A DNA stretch of 64,000 nt, taken from positions 186,001 through 250,000 of the forward strand of contig NC_016526.1 of NCBI RefSeq assembly GCF_000236905.1, written 5' to 3'. The notes under the pieces were generated by a model. That model saw nothing but the letters and a program-made list of their open reading frames with translations. It made no database searches and was not told the DNA's origin. Below, one piece after another: positions 52,294-62,182 of this stretch. Position 1 is the stretch's first letter; each line of letters starts with the position of its first letter. Origin of the DNA: Tetrapisispora phaffii CBS 4417. Its lineage: Eukaryota; Ascomycota; Saccharomycetes; Saccharomycetales; Saccharomycetaceae. Both the position numbers and the translations under genes were made by a program.

Positions 52294-52620
52294 GTAAATA
52301 ATTTAAATAGTATATCTCTTTTAACATCAATATATTTAAAGATATTTCATTATTTAATTCATAGCCCAAGTCAAGATGAACAATTCATATATTTATTTAT
52401 TTTAATGTTTATTTCATATTTAGAGACAATACCTTTCGTTATTGGAAAGTATGGTGTGAAAGTTAAAAATTCAAAACTAAATAAAAATTTCATCTTTCTG
52501 GCATCTGAAAAAGTTAAAATAAAGATAAAGCTTAAATATAAAACAGATGTTATTATTAATGATATAACGTTTTATTATCAATTGTCAACTGCAAAAAACC
52601 AAGATTAATAATAGGAAAAG
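52294..52620. other. Intergenic, SNU66 3' end / CUS1 promoter
   Basis: 327 very AT-rich bases. A 67-codon ORF (52405-52608) is Lys/Ile/Phe-rich in the way chance AT-rich frames are and is not annotated. Confidence 0.5.
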
Positions 52621-54084
52621 ATGGCTAGGAAATCTAAAAGAAATTCCAAACAACAAGTACTCACAAACACAAATGAAAAAAAAACTTCAGGACCAATCTC
52701 TAATCAGCTACTAACGAGTTTATTGGATAAAAGAGCTAAGGGGAAAAATCAATTCAATAACGGTACTAAAGAGATAAAAGAAGCTGACCTTTCTAAGTAT
52801 AAGACAGAGTTCCAAAATATTTTTAAAGCGTTCTCTTCATCTCAAGAGGAAAAGGTTCTTTTAACTAATGAAAAATCTCTTACCAAGACTGAAATAATCT
52901 CTGATGAAGTAGATACTTTAACTGATGAAGATAGTAAAGAGGCAGATAAATCCAATAAAGATTATTTAGATGGCAGTGAATATGAAAAAGAAATCTCAAG
53001 AAATAAATTGCGTAAAATTTCAAAAGTTACATTGGCAGAGTTAAAGAGCTCTGTTCCATACCCACAAGTTATCGAATGGTACGATTGCGATGCTCATTAC
53101 CCATTATATTTAGCTGATATAAAGTCTTCAAAAAATATAGTTCCAGTACCATCTAATTGGCAAGTTAAGAGGGAATATCTTTCTGGTAGATCATCTTTGG
53201 AGAAAAAGCCATTTGACCTACCTGATTTAATTAAAGAGACAAAAATAGAAGAGATGAGAAATATACTTAATGTTACAAATGAAGATGAAAAGTCACTTAA
53301 AGAGTTATCAAGAGCATCTGTTCAACCTAAAACAGGCTCGTTAGACATTGATTTAAAAAATCTACACGATATTTTTTTTAAAATTGGAGTTAATTGGAAG
53401 CCTAAATCCATGTTATCATTCGGAGATCTGTATTATGAGAAAAGGAATTTAGATTTCGAGGAAAAATGGAATAGTTTAGTGGATGAAAAGAAACCTGGTA
53501 AAATAAGTGATGATTTGAGAAATGCATTAGGGTTACAGGAAGGTCAATTACCTCCATGGTGTTTAAAAATACAACAGATAGGACTTCCGCCTTCATATCC
53601 AAATTTTAAAATTGCTGGAATAAATTGGGATATCAAAAATATTTCTGATAATATATATGGCACTAATGATATCTTAAGTTCTAGAAAATCCAAAACAGGA
53701 AATTCAATATTTGGGGAACTTATGAAGGTAGAATATAATAATGATAACGTAGCTGATGAAGCCGGACCGGTGGACCCAACTCTTGCTATATACGAAGACA
53801 ATGACCTTGCACTAGATGAGGCAAAAACTAAAGTTCATGATGAACAAAATATGGCAAAACCATTAGAACATATAACTGGATTATCCAATGTCACAGATAA
53901 GAATAAAAGTTTATACAAGATCATTAATGAAAGCAATGCAAAAAATCCCGACAACCGCATAGCGCCAAGTACAAGCTATCATTTAACTGAAAACCTGAAT
54001 GTCAGTGATCCTGAGATTGAGATCAATAACATAAATAAAATCAAAGACGAAAATGAAGAATATTCTAAGAAATTTAAGTTTTAA
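52621..54084 (+). CDS. CUS1: U2 snRNP SF3b subunit Cus1 (SF3b145)
   Basis: 487 residues (S. cerevisiae 436). The DUF382 core at about residues 140-190 reads VPYPQVIEWYDCDAHYPLYL and VPVPSNWQVKREYLSGR, and is followed by KPFDLPDLI and the PSP-type segment near residue 300 (ALGLQEGQLPPWCLKIQQIGLPPSYP), diagnostic of SF3b subunit 2. N- and C-terminal parts are charged and variable. Cus1 binds Hsh49 and stabilises U2 snRNP at the branch point. Its S. cerevisiae counterpart is YMR240C; here it sits between genes of the YOR30x series, a sign of different duplicate loss. Start ATG at 52621. Convergent with ISW2. Confidence 0.95.
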   Translation: MARKSKRNSKQQVLTNTNEKKTSGPISNQLLTSLLDKRAKGKNQFNNGTKEIKEADLSKYKTEFQNIFKAFSSSQEEKVLLTNEKSLTKTEIISDEVDTLTDEDSKEADKSNKDYLDGSEYEKEISRNKLRKISKVTLAELKSSVPYPQVIEWYDCDAHYPLYLADIKSSKNIVPVPSNWQVKREYLSGRSSLEKKPFDLPDLIKETKIEEMRNILNVTNEDEKSLKELSRASVQPKTGSLDIDLKNLHDIFFKIGVNWKPKSMLSFGDLYYEKRNLDFEEKWNSLVDEKKPGKISDDLRNALGLQEGQLPPWCLKIQQIGLPPSYPNFKIAGINWDIKNISDNIYGTNDILSSRKSKTGNSIFGELMKVEYNNDNVADEAGPVDPTLAIYEDNDLALDEAKTKVHDEQNMAKPLEHITGLSNVTDKNKSLYKIINESNAKNPDNRIAPSTSYHLTENLNVSDPEIEINNINKIKDENEEYSKKFKF

Positions 54085-54301
54085 CTCAGGTTTTAACGAA
54101 TATCGTCTATTTATCCTAACCACAATATTGCATACTGCATTCCACCTCACACTAAAATATATATATGCATTACTGGGTTTGATGTCCATAAAACAAGGAG
54201 CATCGCAATAGTAAATGAATATTCTGTACCTCCTAATAAATTCACATATACAATTAGATATATAAATGTACTGTTACAAAATTTCTGGGATAATAACCAG
54301 T

Positions 54302-57300
54302 TTATCCATTATGTTTAAATTTTTTGAATGTACCACCTGAAACTGTATTGAAAGGAAGTGGAACTGGAGTCGCAGTATAAGAAACAGGGGTTTCTTCTCT
54401 ACTTAATGGTTTTGTCCTCTTCTTTTTCAATGTTGCTGGGGCTTCAAATTCTCTTTGAACTAACGATAGCAGAGTCGTCACCCTTTTTGACAAGTCATTT
54501 GTACTCCTAGACTTTATATACCAATCAAATGTAAAATGTTTACTTGTAAGTATCTCTTGTTTTAACTTTTCATAAAATTTGTCATCAAATAAACCATACT
54601 TATCTATCATCATTAGAATAAATTTGTCTTCTAAAGTACTGTAAACTTTGCGTGCGTTATTTGGTGGGTATTGGATTCTCATTTCACGTAGAGGAAATGA
54701 ATATTGCTGAATTTTCTTCCTTACTAATAATTCTTGAATTCTTAACTTCTCAATTTTTCTCATGCCGGTTTCAATTGTTGCTATATATTTTTCATAACCA
54801 TTAAGTTCAGAATATCTTTCCCAAAATACTTTATGGTAGGCTTTAACTTCTTCTGGAGTTTTTGAATCGAACGACTTTTGAATCATATCGATATTATCTT
54901 TACCGTACTTTGAACATGCATTAACAAATGCAAACAGATCCCTTTTATTCCAATTTAAAAATGCCTTCGAAATCAATCTCTGTTTCTCCAATTCATCCTC
55001 TTTAGTAAATTCTTCACTGTTATTTATCGCATCTTGTAGAGCTTTTATTTTTTTTTTCAAATTTTCATCAGCTGGTGTTTCAGAATCATTATCTGACAGA
55101 TCATCTTCATTAAAAGACATTTCACTGACATCATACTTTGTAACTCTATAATTAACTTTCTTTTTATATGCTAGTTGTTCTTTTTCTAACAAAGGCACTA
55201 ACTCCTTTGGATAAAATTGAAAATCTTGCAAATTGATGTTCTTTGGAGCTTTGGGAGGTTTTTGTGATTTGGAAATTTTGTCTTTGCTTTTTGAACCACC
55301 ACCTATTATATCCTTATAATAATCATCAACCGAATAGGTCTGCTGTTCTCTTCTTCTTTCTCTCCTTGATGGATTAATCCATACAAACTTTTCTTCTGAC
55401 TGCTTTTTTTGGAAATCTTGTCCATTCCATTCATAGGCTGATTGACCTTCCAACCCATTATATTTTTGTAAATCATCTAGACCTAGAGATTCATATTTTG
55501 CATTCAGTTCTTTTGTTTTCTTTTCACCTTTCTGTAGAATTTCATCTATATCAATATCCTCAGTCATGACACCTTCTTCTTTCTCAAATACATCCTTAGC
55601 ACCATATTGTACCATCTCTATCAAATCATCTTTATTATTACCAATTGATGCAGTTTTTTTACCTGTCCCCTGTTGTATCACTAGTTGATCTAACCTTAGT
55701 TTTTGGGCAGCTCTTTCAATCACCTTTTCCTCAATTGCATTTTCAGTTACAAACCTATAGACATAAACTTGTTTTTTTTGACCGATTCTATGTGCTCTAT
55801 CCATAGCTTGTAAATCTGCTTGGGGATTCCAATCAGAATCAAATAGCACTACTGTATCTGCAGTAACAAGATTAATACCCAATCCACCTGCACGGGTTGT
55901 TAACAAAAATATAAACTTATCTGAATCAGGTTTATTATACTCATCAATAGCTTCAATACGTTCTTCATGAGATGTAGATCCATCAATTCTACAATATTCA
56001 TAGTCTCTTAGATAACAATAATCTTCCAAGATATCTAACAGTCTCGACATTTGACTGAATATCAGTACACGAGAACCTTTTTCTTTTAGTCTCTTCAATA
56101 ATTTATCCAATATGATCATTTTCCCTGAGTTAAAAACTAGATGTTCGTCCGTTGTGTAAGGAGGACCTGGTTCTGCACCTTCAAATAGATATGGATGATT
56201 ACAACATTTTCTCAGTTGCATTACGATATTTAATAATCTTGTTTTACCTTCTCTTTTTGTGACAGCACCATTTACAGCATCAATATCTTTTTCTAATAAG
56301 GATTTATACCATTTTCTTTGCATTTGAGCCATTCCAACGTATAAATTAACTTCAATTTTTGGAAGGAGTGATTTCTCAACATCTGCTTTTATTCTTCTTA
56401 ACAAAAATGGATTCAGTACTGTATGCAGCTGTTGAACAACAACTTCTTGATCTTCTTCGCTGTTGTTTTGTTCAAACCATTCGTCAAATAATTCGGAATC
56501 AGAAAAAACATCAGATAACAGAAAATTTAATAAGGCCCATAACTCATGTAGATTATTTTGCAAAGGCGTACCAGTTATCAACAACCTGTTTCTAGAGTAA
56601 AATAATCTAATTATTTGTGATAAGGAACTCTGTTCATTTTTGATACGATGAGCTTCATCAATTACAATGTACTCCCATGCTACTTTTTTTAAAACGTTTT
56701 TTTCTTTAATAATCATCTCATAAGATGTAATTAAAACATCAAATTTTGCCTGTAGTACTCTATTCTGTAGGATGTCATGTCTTTTTTCTTTATCACCATG
56801 TAAAATTACTGCATTAACATCTGGTGTCCATTTTTTAAATTCTCTTCTCCAGTTGTCCAGAGTGGATTTCGGTACTATTACTAAAAATGGTCCATCGACT
56901 TGCTTGTGATACCTTAAGTATCCCAAGAATGATATAGTTTGCAATGTTTTACCCAGACCCATTTCATCGGCCAAGATACCAGATAATTTATTTTCATATA
57001 ACGATATCAACCAATTTAAACCTTGTATTTGATAATCTCTTAATGTGCCCGATTTTATATATGACGGTGATTTTGAGACATACTGATTACTATCTAAAGT
57101 TAGCTTATCATCAACATCATCATCTTCTTCTTCTACTAGCAACTCTGCATCTTCTTCCTTCTCTGATTTTCTACCATGACGTGAACCTTTAGATTTTGCT
57201 CTACCACTTTTTGCTGAATGATTTAATTTTTTAGAATTTTCTTCATCGATACGTTTCAACAATTTTTGAATATTCTTATCTTGTTTTGCTCTAATCCCAA

Positions 57301-57658
57301 GGAAATGTCTGAAAAGATCAGTAACATTCAAAAGATGTTTGAATCTTAAATATGTGTCATTTTTATCTCTTAATTTTGCTATTTTAGGGTCTACATCCAA
57401 AATAAACTTATGTCTACGTTCTTCCCAATACTTTTCATCTTTAACAATTTCTGGGTTCTCATCTTCTAATTCTTCACTTGAATCATGGATATCATCAGAA
57501 GAAACATCTTGCTCATCAATCTCGACATCAACACTTTCCGAGTTGATCTCTGCCTTGAGGTCCCCATTAATCTCTAAGATTTTATTCGAGCATATACCCT
57601 CAGCATTCTTTATATCGGTAGTTACAACTTCAGTAGTCGCAACCAATTCCTTTTCCAT
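54302..57658 (-). CDS. ISW2: ISWI-type chromatin remodeller Isw2
   Basis: 1118 residues from the ATG at 57658 (S. cerevisiae Isw2: 1120). The frame begins with a TTG four codons upstream, which is not the start. The Snf2 ATPase has Walker A DEMGLGKT (about residues 231-238), DEAH at 334-337 and the helicase C-lobe with [14 protein letters not shown] and [16 protein letters not shown] ([18 protein letters not shown]) and SLIDE ([19 protein letters not shown]) domains follow at the C-terminus. Isw2 uses ATP to slide nucleosomes and repress genes, with Itc1. ISW1 is the paralogue; the N-terminus and neighbours (CPA1, RAX1 as YOR303W, YOR301W) favour ISW2. Confidence 0.96.
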   Translation of the reverse strand: MEKELVATTEVVTTDIKNAEGICSNKILEINGDLKAEINSESVDVEIDEQDVSSDDIHDSSEELEDENPEIVKDEKYWEERRHKFILDVDPKIAKLRDKNDTYLRFKHLLNVTDLFRHFLGIRAKQDKNIQKLLKRIDEENSKKLNHSAKSGRAKSKGSRHGRKSEKEEDAELLVEEEDDDVDDKLTLDSNQYVSKSPSYIKSGTLRDYQIQGLNWLISLYENKLSGILADEMGLGKTLQTISFLGYLRYHKQVDGPFLVIVPKSTLDNWRREFKKWTPDVNAVILHGDKEKRHDILQNRVLQAKFDVLITSYEMIIKEKNVLKKVAWEYIVIDEAHRIKNEQSSLSQIIRLFYSRNRLLITGTPLQNNLHELWALLNFLLSDVFSDSELFDEWFEQNNSEEDQEVVVQQLHTVLNPFLLRRIKADVEKSLLPKIEVNLYVGMAQMQRKWYKSLLEKDIDAVNGAVTKREGKTRLLNIVMQLRKCCNHPYLFEGAEPGPPYTTDEHLVFNSGKMIILDKLLKRLKEKGSRVLIFSQMSRLLDILEDYCYLRDYEYCRIDGSTSHEERIEAIDEYNKPDSDKFIFLLTTRAGGLGINLVTADTVVLFDSDWNPQADLQAMDRAHRIGQKKQVYVYRFVTENAIEEKVIERAAQKLRLDQLVIQQGTGKKTASIGNNKDDLIEMVQYGAKDVFEKEEGVMTEDIDIDEILQKGEKKTKELNAKYESLGLDDLQKYNGLEGQSAYEWNGQDFQKKQSEEKFVWINPSRRERRREQQTYSVDDYYKDIIGGGSKSKDKISKSQKPPKAPKNINLQDFQFYPKELVPLLEKEQLAYKKKVNYRVTKYDVSEMSFNEDDLSDNDSETPADENLKKKIKALQDAINNSEEFTKEDELEKQRLISKAFLNWNKRDLFAFVNACSKYGKDNIDMIQKSFDSKTPEEVKAYHKVFWERYSELNGYEKYIATIETGMRKIEKLRIQELLVRKKIQQYSFPLREMRIQYPPNNARKVYSTLEDKFILMMIDKYGLFDDKFYEKLKQEILTSKHFTFDWYIKSRSTNDLSKRVTTLLSLVQREFEAPATLKKKRTKPLSREETPVSYTATPVPLPFNTVSGGTFKKFKHNG

Positions 57659-58155
57659 TGCCGATGACAAACTTAGGAAGCCCTGGTTTCAAACTTATTG
57701 AAAGTATTCTATCTTCAAAAAAGGTGATCTTGCCTTCAATTCTCAATAAAACTTTTTAAAAACACCAATTTTACAAAACAATTCACCACTTCAAAATATT
57801 GCTTAGATGAAGTTAAAACATTTATTATTTTAAACATTTTAATTTATATGTTTATTTATTTTCGTTATTATATGATACTCAACTTTTTATTATATATAAA
57901 CAACTATACTGAAAAATGCTCGGCGCGTTTTTAATGTTGCGTTCCACACACGTCGCCATTGGAAATTCTCAAGGACAACAGAGTGTCAAAACCTCTGTCG
58001 TCAATTTTTGGTAAGTGTCATTAAATATTAGAAAGAATTGAAATATTTATATTATTTATATTATTTAATTCTTTCTCTTACTGGTCTATATCTTTCTTTC
58101 GTGGACAAGAGGTTTTTTTTACAATGGATGCGATTTGTTTTTTGAGACACATTGA
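57659..58155. other. Intergenic, ISW2 promoter / CPA1 3' end
   Basis: 497 bases between tandem minus-strand genes. A relatively GC-rich patch at about 57920-58010 (GCTCGGCGCG, CGTTCCACACACGTCGCC) is the only part that stands out and may be ISW2 regulatory DNA. No gene is seen. Confidence 0.5.
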
Positions 58156-59370
58156 TCAAACTATCAACACTCTGTCGTTTGGAAAGTCGGATACGTCGAG
58201 TAAGAATGGTTTATCTAGTTTTAAGTTATGTGCTTTCAAAAGCTTGTATGTTTTGATGTTTTCAAAATATTTATCAAACAATGTGACTGTGTCCAATGGA
58301 CCACCTTTAGATTCAGGATGGAATTGTGTAGAGAAGATTGGTTTTGATAAATGTATCATACCTTCATTTGAGTTGTCGTTTAGATTTACACAGAAAGGTT
58401 TCCATTCATTCTTTGGTAAAGTGTCGGCATCAACTGCATAGCCATGGTTCTGTGATGTGATGTAGCATTTACCTGATGTCAAATCCATCACTGGGATATT
58501 ATGTGCTCTATTGCCATATTTTAATTTTGTTGTGGCTGCTCCACTTGCTAATGCCAGTAGTTGATGTCCCAGACATATGCCAAAGATTGGAAGATCCTGT
58601 AATTCTTTATGGTTTAGCAATATCTTTAAATTTTCAATAGTTTTTGTGCATACTTCTGGATTGCCTGGACCATTTGAAATGAATATGCCGTCGAATTGGT
58701 CTGCGACGTCTTGAATTTTATAATCGTATGGGAACACTGTAACGTTAGCGCCTCTTGAAACCAAACATCTAACAATATTTTCCTTAACACCACAATCAAT
58801 TAATGCTATATTAACGTTTGAGTTTGGGACGTTACATTTAACGTAGTATGGAACTTTTGTAGAAATTTTTTCTACCAAATTTTCTTCCATAGGATCAGTA
58901 AAATCCAATTCTTTACCTGTACCATCGATTGTGATTCTACCTAAAGACGAACCTTGTTCTCTTAAATACTGTACGATTTCTCTTGTGTCGACATCAGTAA
59001 TTGCAGGGATATCATTTTTCTTACACCAATCTGCTAACGATTGAACTGCAGTCCAATGTGAATACTTATAAGAATAATTTGATACAATAATCCCACAGAC
59101 ATTAACATTTGGAGACTCAAAATACTTCAACAAATTGAATTCATCACGTTCATCACCTGATGGCACACCATAATTACCCACTAATGGTTGTGTAAACACT
59201 AAAATCTGACCACAATACGATGGATCTGTCATGGACTCAGTGTAGCCCACTAACGACGTAGTGAAAACGACCTCACCGGAGACATTTTTATCAGCACCAA
59301 ATGACACTCCTTCAAAAGATGGACCATTTTTAATTTCCAAGACGGCTGTTGTTTCATCTAATTGTAACAT
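58156..59370 (-). CDS. CPA1: Carbamoyl-phosphate synthase small subunit (arginine pathway)
   Basis: 404 residues (S. cerevisiae 411). N-terminal CPSase small-chain domain ([41 protein letters not shown]), then a class I glutamine amidotransferase with the triad Cys-266 ([10 protein letters not shown]), His-351 and Glu-353 ([11 protein letters not shown]), all present. With Cpa2 it makes carbamoyl phosphate from glutamine, bicarbonate and ATP for arginine synthesis. Start ATG at 59368-59370. In S. cerevisiae translation is controlled by a 25-codon upstream peptide; no such peptide is recognisable here. The neighbours ISW2 and RAX1 match YOR304W and YOR301W. Confidence 0.97.
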   Translation of the reverse strand: MLQLDETTAVLEIKNGPSFEGVSFGADKNVSGEVVFTTSLVGYTESMTDPSYCGQILVFTQPLVGNYGVPSGDERDEFNLLKYFESPNVNVCGIIVSNYSYKYSHWTAVQSLADWCKKNDIPAITDVDTREIVQYLREQGSSLGRITIDGTGKELDFTDPMEENLVEKISTKVPYYVKCNVPNSNVNIALIDCGVKENIVRCLVSRGANVTVFPYDYKIQDVADQFDGIFISNGPGNPEVCTKTIENLKILLNHKELQDLPIFGICLGHQLLALASGAATTKLKYGNRAHNIPVMDLTSGKCYITSQNHGYAVDADTLPKNEWKPFCVNLNDNSNEGMIHLSKPIFSTQFHPESKGGPLDTVTLFDKYFENIKTYKLLKAHNLKLDKPFLLDVSDFPNDRVLIV

Positions 59371-60098
59371 TGTGACTTGACACTATGCAGCAAACTACCG
59401 ATATATATTCGCTATATGCTATCTGCTACTTGATATATATATGTATACAGCATAATTATAATACCAAGAAGATATGAATATCAATATAACCAGAATGCCG
59501 CATCCTTTATATACATGTTCATGAAAGTTCATGAGATCGTCAACCATCATCTAGAACTGATAGCTTAGTGAAATTACATCAACAGAGTGTAATGTGCCCA
59601 TCATTGTAAACCAACTCATCGGCTTACAGGCACCGATACATACACTTCAAAAACAGACCAATTGAAGATAATGGACCCATCAATAGTTGCAATGTCAATA
59701 ACATCAACAATATCAAAATTTTACAGTCTTAAGAGTAATACATTCACAATTAGTCATTTTAGATATCTCATTGATTCTTCTTCTCACACTATGTGGTTTG
59801 TGTGTCTTGTCAGTTTTACATATTTCATAATTGCGAAAGGCCTCAAAGTTTTCAAAACACACAGTACTCAGCGTAGCGTGCGTGAAATTTGACGTTATGA
59901 CTCTTTAAAAAATCGAAAAATGGCGTCCGGATGAGAGAGAGAGGCCAGGCTTGGGTTGGAAGAGTGGTGGGAGTAGAATGGTGAGGAATGCGATGTTCTA
60001 TTACATGATGCTACTTCGTTCTATACATGTTAATGTATATGTTAATGTTATGAATTTATATGACTGCTATAATTTTATAGTTGCATAGTTGTGTGGGT
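59371..60098. promoter_or_regulatory. CPA1 upstream region and RAX1 3' end
   Basis: Minus-strand TATATAAAG at 59505-59513 is the likely CPA1 TATA box. Two tiny upstream frames on the minus strand, 59456-59503 (15 codons) and 59412-59453 (13 codons, MLYTYIYQVADSI), lie between it and the CPA1 start; neither resembles the arginine attenuator peptide. A TGACTC at 59898-59903 is a possible Gcn4 half-type site. A plus-strand frame at 59662-59892 is not considered a gene. Confidence 0.5.
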
Positions 60099-61583
60099 TT
60101 ACACTCTACGACTGGGTACGCATGCAAAGATCACTGTGAAGACACCTGTGGAGATCAGTACCCAGAGCAGGCACCATAGGCCTCTCTTGTAGATTAAGTT
60201 TCTAATGAATGGATGCTTGATTTTTATTAATCTTGTCTGACCTCCTAGTATCTTGAACAAGCCGGAGATCTCACCATCTTTGGCTTCTAGGTTGTCAGAA
60301 TGGTTGGTTTCTTCATCGGGGCTTCTCTTGTGCTTGTACATCAATTCTTGCGTTATTCCAAAACATGCATATGCAATATCAATTTGGTAGATGCCACACA
60401 CAATGAAATAACTCCCGATGATGAAGGGAACAATAGTCACTACTCGGATCCCTCTGGCATAGTTCAAGAAGATCAGTGCGTATCCGATCCAGAAACCAAT
60501 CCCCATGAAGAACAAACCTAGCATTACTCTGCTCAATGTTGTGTAACTAGAGAATAACGAACGGGAATGGTGTCGTAGTTGTTTCTTCTTCTCATGTGTT
60601 TCTTCATTCGGTAAAAATCTAGTACTACTATTGTGAAACCGCCAATCGGATATTTGATCATGTAAATTATGCAATGCAACTCTTCCTAAAAACTTGGTGA
60701 AACAGTCAATTTCCAGAAATTGGTATGATATGTTCTTCAATTCTTCGAATACATCTGGATCATACCTCTTGTCGTTTTGAATGGCCTTTAGCGTGTCTTC
60801 CCTGACATGCTCGGGAATATTAATTAAATACTTATCGCTTCTCTCCGGTGATAATAGATACAGTGTACATATCTGAGCTGCATTGTGATGCAGTTGTTTA
60901 GTTGTGATTTGCGGTTTGATGGTTTCACCTGCATTGTTTTGTCCACTTACATGATTCTTCAACAAGTCATCAATGGCTGACAATATCTTATTCTCGTACC
61001 CTACTTGATTCTTCTTCTCCCCAGTATTTTCATCAATTTCAGACTCGTTGACATCGTCGTTTCTCTTGCCAGGGATACCGGAATGTCGTCTCCATTCTGC
61101 CAACAGCTGCGACAATTGCGGGGAGTATTCTATGTCACCTTGTAAAAACCTGTTCACTTGGTCTGGATCTTGAAAATCTAAATAACCTTCATTCATTAAT
61201 GCGTTGATCAACAGTGAGGACGTGACAGATGCAGAATCGTCGGCGTCACCGTCATTTCCACCCGGCCCGTACCTGTCACTGCTGCTCTCTTCTTTATGTT
61301 TCCTATGATCGCCGGCAGTAGTTAAATTCCCATACTCATCAGATACCCTGGATTCATCAACAACTTCAATTACTGAACTTCTAATATTTTCAAGATAGTC
61401 CTTACACAATCTAATGTGTGCCATTAAATCTATCCAAAATTCCAAATAATTTATAGCATGTGGGAATTGTGATAAAAACGTATAAAAAGACCATAAATCA
61501 ACCGGTTTCTCAGTCTTTAGAATCAGTACTTCATACAAAGTGGGCAGTCTTTCCTCTTGCAATTTTTCAAAGTCTATTGCCAT
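60099..61583 (-). CDS. RAX1: Rax1, bud-site selection membrane protein
   Basis: 494 residues (S. cerevisiae 435). The N-terminus (MAIDFEKLQEERLPTLYEVLILKTEKPVDLWSFYTFLSQFPHAI, here only cited in part) leads into an RGS-like region, LYLLSPERSDKYLINIPEHV to FLEIDCFTKFLGRVALHNLH, then membrane helices at about residues 350-372, 381-402 and 469-490. Rax1 works with Rax2 to mark bud and division sites for bipolar budding. The size difference is an acidic, Gly/Asp/Ser-rich insert at about 85-125 and a spacer at about 175-215. Start ATG at 61581-61583. Position next to CPA1 and BUD7 equals YOR301W. Confidence 0.92.
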   Translation of the reverse strand: MAIDFEKLQEERLPTLYEVLILKTEKPVDLWSFYTFLSQFPHAINYLEFWIDLMAHIRLCKDYLENIRSSVIEVVDESRVSDEYGNLTTAGDHRKHKEESSSDRYGPGGNDGDADDSASVTSSLLINALMNEGYLDFQDPDQVNRFLQGDIEYSPQLSQLLAEWRRHSGIPGKRNDDVNESEIDENTGEKKNQVGYENKILSAIDDLLKNHVSGQNNAGETIKPQITTKQLHHNAAQICTLYLLSPERSDKYLINIPEHVREDTLKAIQNDKRYDPDVFEELKNISYQFLEIDCFTKFLGRVALHNLHDQISDWRFHNSSTRFLPNEETHEKKKQLRHHSRSLFSSYTTLSRVMLGLFFMGIGFWIGYALIFLNYARGIRVVTIVPFIIGSYFIVCGIYQIDIAYACFGITQELMYKHKRSPDEETNHSDNLEAKDGEISGLFKILGGQTRLIKIKHPFIRNLIYKRGLWCLLWVLISTGVFTVIFACVPSRRV

Positions 61584-62182
61584 ATTATTTTTTGCAGTTT
61601 ACGCCAATAATATAAAATCTGTCTCAGTTTCTCTTCCTCTTTTACCATCAAAACTCTCGTTGTTCCTGGCCCTTAAAAACAAACTGCCATTAGAATATAT
61701 ATATGCTCATATATACAAATATATATATATAACTTCATTAAAGTTGACAGAATATTATGAAACTCCATCTGGTCAAGATGACCAACTTATATTACAGGTA
61801 TTGTTTTTAACCCAGCCATCTATTAAAGGTTTCGACTTTTCGCGACTTTTGTTTATTTTCCAAAATATCACCAAATATAGTAACAAAACTGCGTAGAGAC
61901 CCTTTTCGAATAGATGCGAAAAACAAAATTTAAAAACCAAGCAATGAATTTTAAATCTTGTTCAATTCAATGGTTGTCCCATTGAATGATGAATGATACC
62001 TTTGCTTGTAATGGAACAAACAGCAAGGATATGATATAAGCGTTGCCATCTGATTTAAATTTGGATTTTGCTAGGGAGGAGTACTATTATGATAAGACAA
62101 TGGCAGATATGTGGATATGCGGATGTGTGTGCTTTTTAAAATTTGAATAGATTAAAATTAAATATTAAATAATATATATTAT
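61584..62182. other. Intergenic, RAX1 promoter / BUD7 3' end
   Basis: 599 bases between tandem minus-strand genes, AT-rich with ATATAT tracts around 61697-61730. No gene is seen; a frame at 61540-61896 overlaps the RAX1 start and is taken as chance. Confidence 0.5.

Noticed and set aside
52405..52608. 67-codon ORF between SNU66 and CUS1
   Set aside because: Lys/Ile/Phe-rich frame typical of AT-rich spacers and ends 12 bases before CUS1, in its promoter.
59662..59892. 76-codon plus-strand ORF near CPA1
   Set aside because: Begins with TTG, antisense to the CPA1 upstream region, no features.
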